34,396 bases of DNA. It comes from Lentisphaerota bacterium (GTDB taxonomy: Bacteria > Verrucomicrobiota > Lentisphaeria > Victivallales > UBA1829). Each line of letters opens with the position of its first letter. Positions within the stretch are counted from its first letter, which is position 1. Below the pieces are notes generated by a model. It saw only the letters and a list, made by a program, of their open reading frames with translations, was not told the DNA's origin and did no database searches. The DNA lies in assembly GCA_015061565.1 (NCBI GenBank), contig SUWI01000022.1, positions 1 through 34,396 of the forward strand, written 5' to 3'. The translations under genes and the position numbers were made by a program. Below, piece by piece: positions 32,046 through 34,396 of the stretch.

Positions 32046-33104
32046 TTACCCGATCAGCTTTTTCCCCGCATCATCGTACAGCACGAGCGTGACGGAGCTT
32101 TCGCCCGCCCAGTCCTGCAGCTGTTTTTTCGCGATCGGATAAAGTTTTTCCAGCACCGTCTGAAATACTTCCGGTGACAAGTTCGCGGCGAGCTCGCCCA
32201 TGGTGTCGATTTTCTCCAGATCGACGCCGGGCAGTTCGATCCCGAATTCCCGCAGACGCGACGGCGTGAGTTTGCTCTGGTGCGCATGCGTATTCTGTTC
32301 GCCGCAGGCGTATTTGAAGAGTTTGCCCGGCATGCAGCCGATGATGATCTCCGCCATGCCGTTTTTCGCCGCACTGGTCAGCGAATGATGGATGAAATCG
32401 CCGATCCGGATCACCGCGTTTTCCGGCAGTTCGGGGAAATCGCGTTTCACAGCCGTTTCCGACCGGCTGCCCGTGGTCACGGCGACCCGTTTCACACCCT
32501 CGGCGGCGAGGCTGCGCAGCTGCAGGGCGATCGTGGCGGCATACGCGGCATTCGAATAGGGATGCACGATCCCGCTGTTTCCCAGGATGGAAATGCCGCC
32601 GACGATCCCGAGCGTGGGATTCAAGGTTTCCTGCGCGCGCTGTTCGCCTTCCGGCGCCGTTATCTTCACCAGATACCGGCCCCGGCATCCCGACGAGAGC
32701 AGGTTCTGCAGCAGCATCTTGCGCGGCATCGGATTGATTGCATATTTGCCGACCGGCACTGCCAGACCGGGACGCGTCACCAGTCCGATCCCCTCACCGC
32801 CCCGGATAACCAGCGTAAGGTCCCCTTCGCTTTCCTCGTAATCGGCGTTTTCGGCGGGACCGTCGAACGGCATCACTTCCACGATCAGGTCCATGCCCGT
32901 GGTCACGTCGGGATCGTCGCCGCCGTCCTTGACCACGACCGCACAGGAACCTGACTGGCTTTTAACCGGGATGACCAGTTTTTTATTGCCGGGCAGCAGC
33001 AGTTCGACCGGATCGGCGCACTGCCGGAATGCCGCCACCGCCGCCGCGCTCACTGCGCTGCCCGTGGTGTAACCTTCCCGCAAAGTGCCCGCCGGACGTT
33101 TCAT
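32046..33104 (-). CDS. cbiD: Cobalt-precorrin-5B (C1)-methyltransferase
   Basis: CbiD methylates C-1 of cobalt-precorrin-5B with S-adenosylmethionine in anaerobic cobalamin synthesis. The N-terminal REGYTTGSAVSAAAVAA is the family's LR.G.TTG.CA motif, followed by KDGGDDPDVTTG near residue 65, GGEGIGLVTRPGLAVPVG near 105 and GGISILGNSGIVHPYS near 175. Length (352 residues) is normal. Start 33104 overlaps the stop of cbiC (ATGA), which shows translational coupling; an ORF extension upstream is not needed. A decayed 3' copy of this gene lies at 1621-1728. Confidence 0.92.
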   Translation of the reverse strand: MKRPAGTLREGYTTGSAVSAAAVAAFRQCADPVELLLPGNKKLVIPVKSQSGSCAVVVKDGGDDPDVTTGMDLIVEVMPFDGPAENADYEESEGDLTLVIRGGEGIGLVTRPGLAVPVGKYAINPMPRKMLLQNLLSSGCRGRYLVKITAPEGEQRAQETLNPTLGIVGGISILGNSGIVHPYSNAAYAATIALQLRSLAAEGVKRVAVTTGSRSETAVKRDFPELPENAVIRIGDFIHHSLTSAAKNGMAEIIIGCMPGKLFKYACGEQNTHAHQSKLTPSRLREFGIELPGVDLEKIDTMGELAANLSPEVFQTVLEKLYPIAKKQLQDWAGESSVTLVLYDDAGKKLIG

Positions 33105-33763
33105 TTCAGCTCGTTCTCCATGATCCCGTGCAGCGCTGCCACGGCAAACGGACTGCCGCCGCGCCGTCCGTTCAGGCGGATCCACGGCACTTTCACTCCG
33201 TCCAGCAGTTTCTTGGATTCCACCACATTGACGAATCCCACCGGCATGCCGACGATCAGCGCGGGCCTGATCCCCTGCTCCGCGTAAAGTTTCGCCACGC
33301 CTGCCAGTGCGAGCGGCGCATTGCCGCAGAGGAAGATGGCGTCGCGGAAAAATTCCTTATGCAGTTCCACCGCCGCCAGCGCGCGGGTGATCCCTCGTTC
33401 CCTGGCGTAAGCCGCAACCTCGGGATCGGCCACCGGACACAATATCGATTCCCTCGTATACGCCGGATTGAATTGCTGCAGTTTCGGCACGGAAAGGCCG
33501 GCCTTGATCATGTTCGAATCGGTGTAAATGCCGCAGCCGCGATGCAGGGCGTCAAGTCCGGCGGCAACCGCATCGGGCGTCATTTCCAGGATATCCAGGA
33601 TCGCGAAATCCGCGCCGGTATGGACCAGACGCCGCGCCACATGCCATTGTTCCTGGGTGAACTTCGCCTTCTTTTCCAGGGATGCTTCGGCATCTATGCG
33701 GCGGAAACTTTCCTGTTCGATCCCGCTGCCGGGCAGATCCCAGAGTATGCTTGAAAAATCCAT
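33101..33763 (-). CDS. cbiC: Cobalt-precorrin-8 methylmutase
   Basis: CbiC/CobH moves a methyl group from C-11 to C-12 to give cobyrinate. The catalytic His is in ARRLVHTGADF (near residue 48), followed by DSNMIKAGL (about 83), AAVELHKEF and GMPVGFVNVVESK (about 172), and the end RGGSPFAVAALHGI. Length (220) is typical. Its start overlaps the stop of the adenosyltransferase gene (TGATG) and its stop overlaps the cbiD start. All three are therefore one tightly packed operon. Confidence 0.93.
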   Translation of the reverse strand: MDFSSILWDLPGSGIEQESFRRIDAEASLEKKAKFTQEQWHVARRLVHTGADFAILDILEMTPDAVAAGLDALHRGCGIYTDSNMIKAGLSVPKLQQFNPAYTRESILCPVADPEVAAYARERGITRALAAVELHKEFFRDAIFLCGNAPLALAGVAKLYAEQGIRPALIVGMPVGFVNVVESKKLLDGVKVPWIRLNGRRGGSPFAVAALHGIMENELK

Positions 33764-34278
33764 CAGTAATCCAGTCCCTTCCGGGCGGGAATGCCCTGCT
33801 GATAAGGGTGTTTTTCCGCCGCGATATCCGAAACCAGATCGGAGATCTCCCGCAGTTCGGGCGGCGAATTCCTCCCGGTCACGATCACATTGAGTTCGGG
33901 CCGGCGTTTTTTCAGCGCTTCGGTCACTTCATGCACGTCCAGATATTTATGAGACAGCGCCACGTTGAGTTCGTCGAGCACCAGCAGTTCGCCGTCGAAA
34001 TCCTTCAGCATTTCCGAGGCGGTTTTCCAGCCTTCGCGGGCCAGACCGGCATGGTCGCCCGGCTTGCAGGTGCGCCCCAGTCCGCACCCCTCGAAATAGG
34101 TTTCCGGAAAATGTTTCCGGAAGAACAGCCGTTCCCCGGTTTCACGTTCGCCTTTCATGAATTGCAGCACGGCAACCTTCCAGCCCCGCCCCAAAGCCCG
34201 CAGCACCACGCCCAGCGCGGCCGAGGTTTTCCCTTTGCCGTTGCCCGTAAAATTGTAAAGCAAGCCCTTTTCCATCAT
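33763..34278 (-). CDS. cobO: Cob(I)yrinic acid a,c-diamide adenosyltransferase
   Basis: This enzyme (BtuR/CobO/CobA type) transfers the 5'-deoxyadenosyl group of ATP to the corrinoid cobalt. The P-loop FTGNGKGKTSAALG lies near residues 10-23, with QFMKGERETGE near 40 and LLVLDELNVALSHKYL near 98 (Walker-B like). The end, GRNSPPELREISDLVSDI, is also family typical. Length 171. The start overlaps the stop of the upstream gene (TAATG) by one base. ATG 34275 directly after is an alternative. Confidence 0.92.
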   Translation of the reverse strand: MMEKGLLYNFTGNGKGKTSAALGVVLRALGRGWKVAVLQFMKGERETGERLFFRKHFPETYFEGCGLGRTCKPGDHAGLAREGWKTASEMLKDFDGELLVLDELNVALSHKYLDVHEVTEALKKRRPELNVIVTGRNSPPELREISDLVSDIAAEKHPYQQGIPARKGLDY

Positions 34279-34396
34279 TATTTCAATCCCATTTTCCGGT
34301 AAAGTTTATCCAGGTCGATCCGGCCCCGCACATGGTCGGCCAGACGGTTCAATGCTTTCTCGAATCCGTATTCGCATGTCTGCGGCAGAGCATCCC
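34278..34396 (-). CDS. cbiP: Cobyric acid synthase, C-terminal end (partial)
   Basis: Only the last 38 or so codons are inside the window, entering from the right edge and ending at TAA 34278-34280. The residues read CEYGFEKALNRLADHV, then RGRIDLDKLYRKMGLK. The pattern alnrLADhvRg.iDldkLy resembles the C-terminus of cobyric acid synthases (CbiP/CobQ), which amidate four side chains of adenosyl-cobyrinate diamide using glutamine. With so little sequence this rests partly on the neighbours, all cobalamin genes. Its stop overlaps the adenosyltransferase start (TAATG). Confidence 0.6.
   Translation of the reverse strand, partial: DALPQTCEYGFEKALNRLADHVRGRIDLDKLYRKMGLK

Overview
The window suggests a Gram-negative anaerobe of the PVC superphylum, most likely Lentisphaerota (Victivallis-like). 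This is inference from content: moderately GC-rich DNA, a secreted protein with the PVC-style prepilin N-terminus ([24 protein letters not shown]) next to large secreted sugar-related proteins, several AraC regulators of the sugar-sensing type, and a cobalamin operon. No rRNA, tRNA or CRISPR array was found.

Layout. 1-346: 3' end of a tartrate/D-malate dehydrogenase-family gene. 347-1741: an RNA-like rod structure ending in a clear terminator (562-702), an orphan gene (729-1262), and a decayed second copy of the 3' end of cbiD (1621-1728). 1742-5422: a secreted Sel1-repeat protein divergent from an FkbM-type methyltransferase. 5346-6660: a minus-strand cluster of very small genes, including a tandem pair with duplicated leaders, and an orphan gene whose ribosome binding site sits in a hairpin. 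6982-13610: an accessory island made of a MoxR ATPase / metallopeptidase-VWA / unknown triad, converging with a minus-strand set of a DUF932-like protein, a DEAH helicase and a protein of thirteen 24-residue repeats. Paralogous two-helix membrane proteins (5522-5761 and 13743-13994) bracket this island. 14337-18401: acyltransferase-3, a polytopic membrane protein and a C45-like secreted hydrolase. 18533-20356: an IS30-family element with one transposase frameshift and thirteen copies of an 18-bp motif at its ends. 20537-21920: two small membrane proteins and a frameshifted gamma-glutamylcyclotransferase-like gene. 21959-26220: metallophosphoesterase, AraC regulator, and a divergent operon of a metal-ligand-poor M24 protein, an amidohydrolase and an ASRT-family protein. 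26340-32000: a minus-strand set (barrel-like protein, pilin-like protein, 1037-residue secreted protein) divergent from a second AraC regulator. 32046-34396: overlapping cobalamin genes cbiP-cobO-cbiC-cbiD.

How the parts work together. The cobalamin genes are joined by stop/start overlaps and carry out late steps of corrin ring building, adenosylation and amidation. Each AraC gene probably senses a carbohydrate-derived signal and controls the divergent catabolic or secreted genes. The MoxR-VWA triad is a typical ATP-driven chaperone/protease-like module of the type often found in conflict or stress loci. The helicase/DUF932 pair looks mobile-element or defence derived. The best candidates for something undescribed are the island at 6.9-13.6 kb with its repeat protein, the multi-site ends of the IS30-like element, the rod-shaped RNA, and the tandem micro-ORFs.
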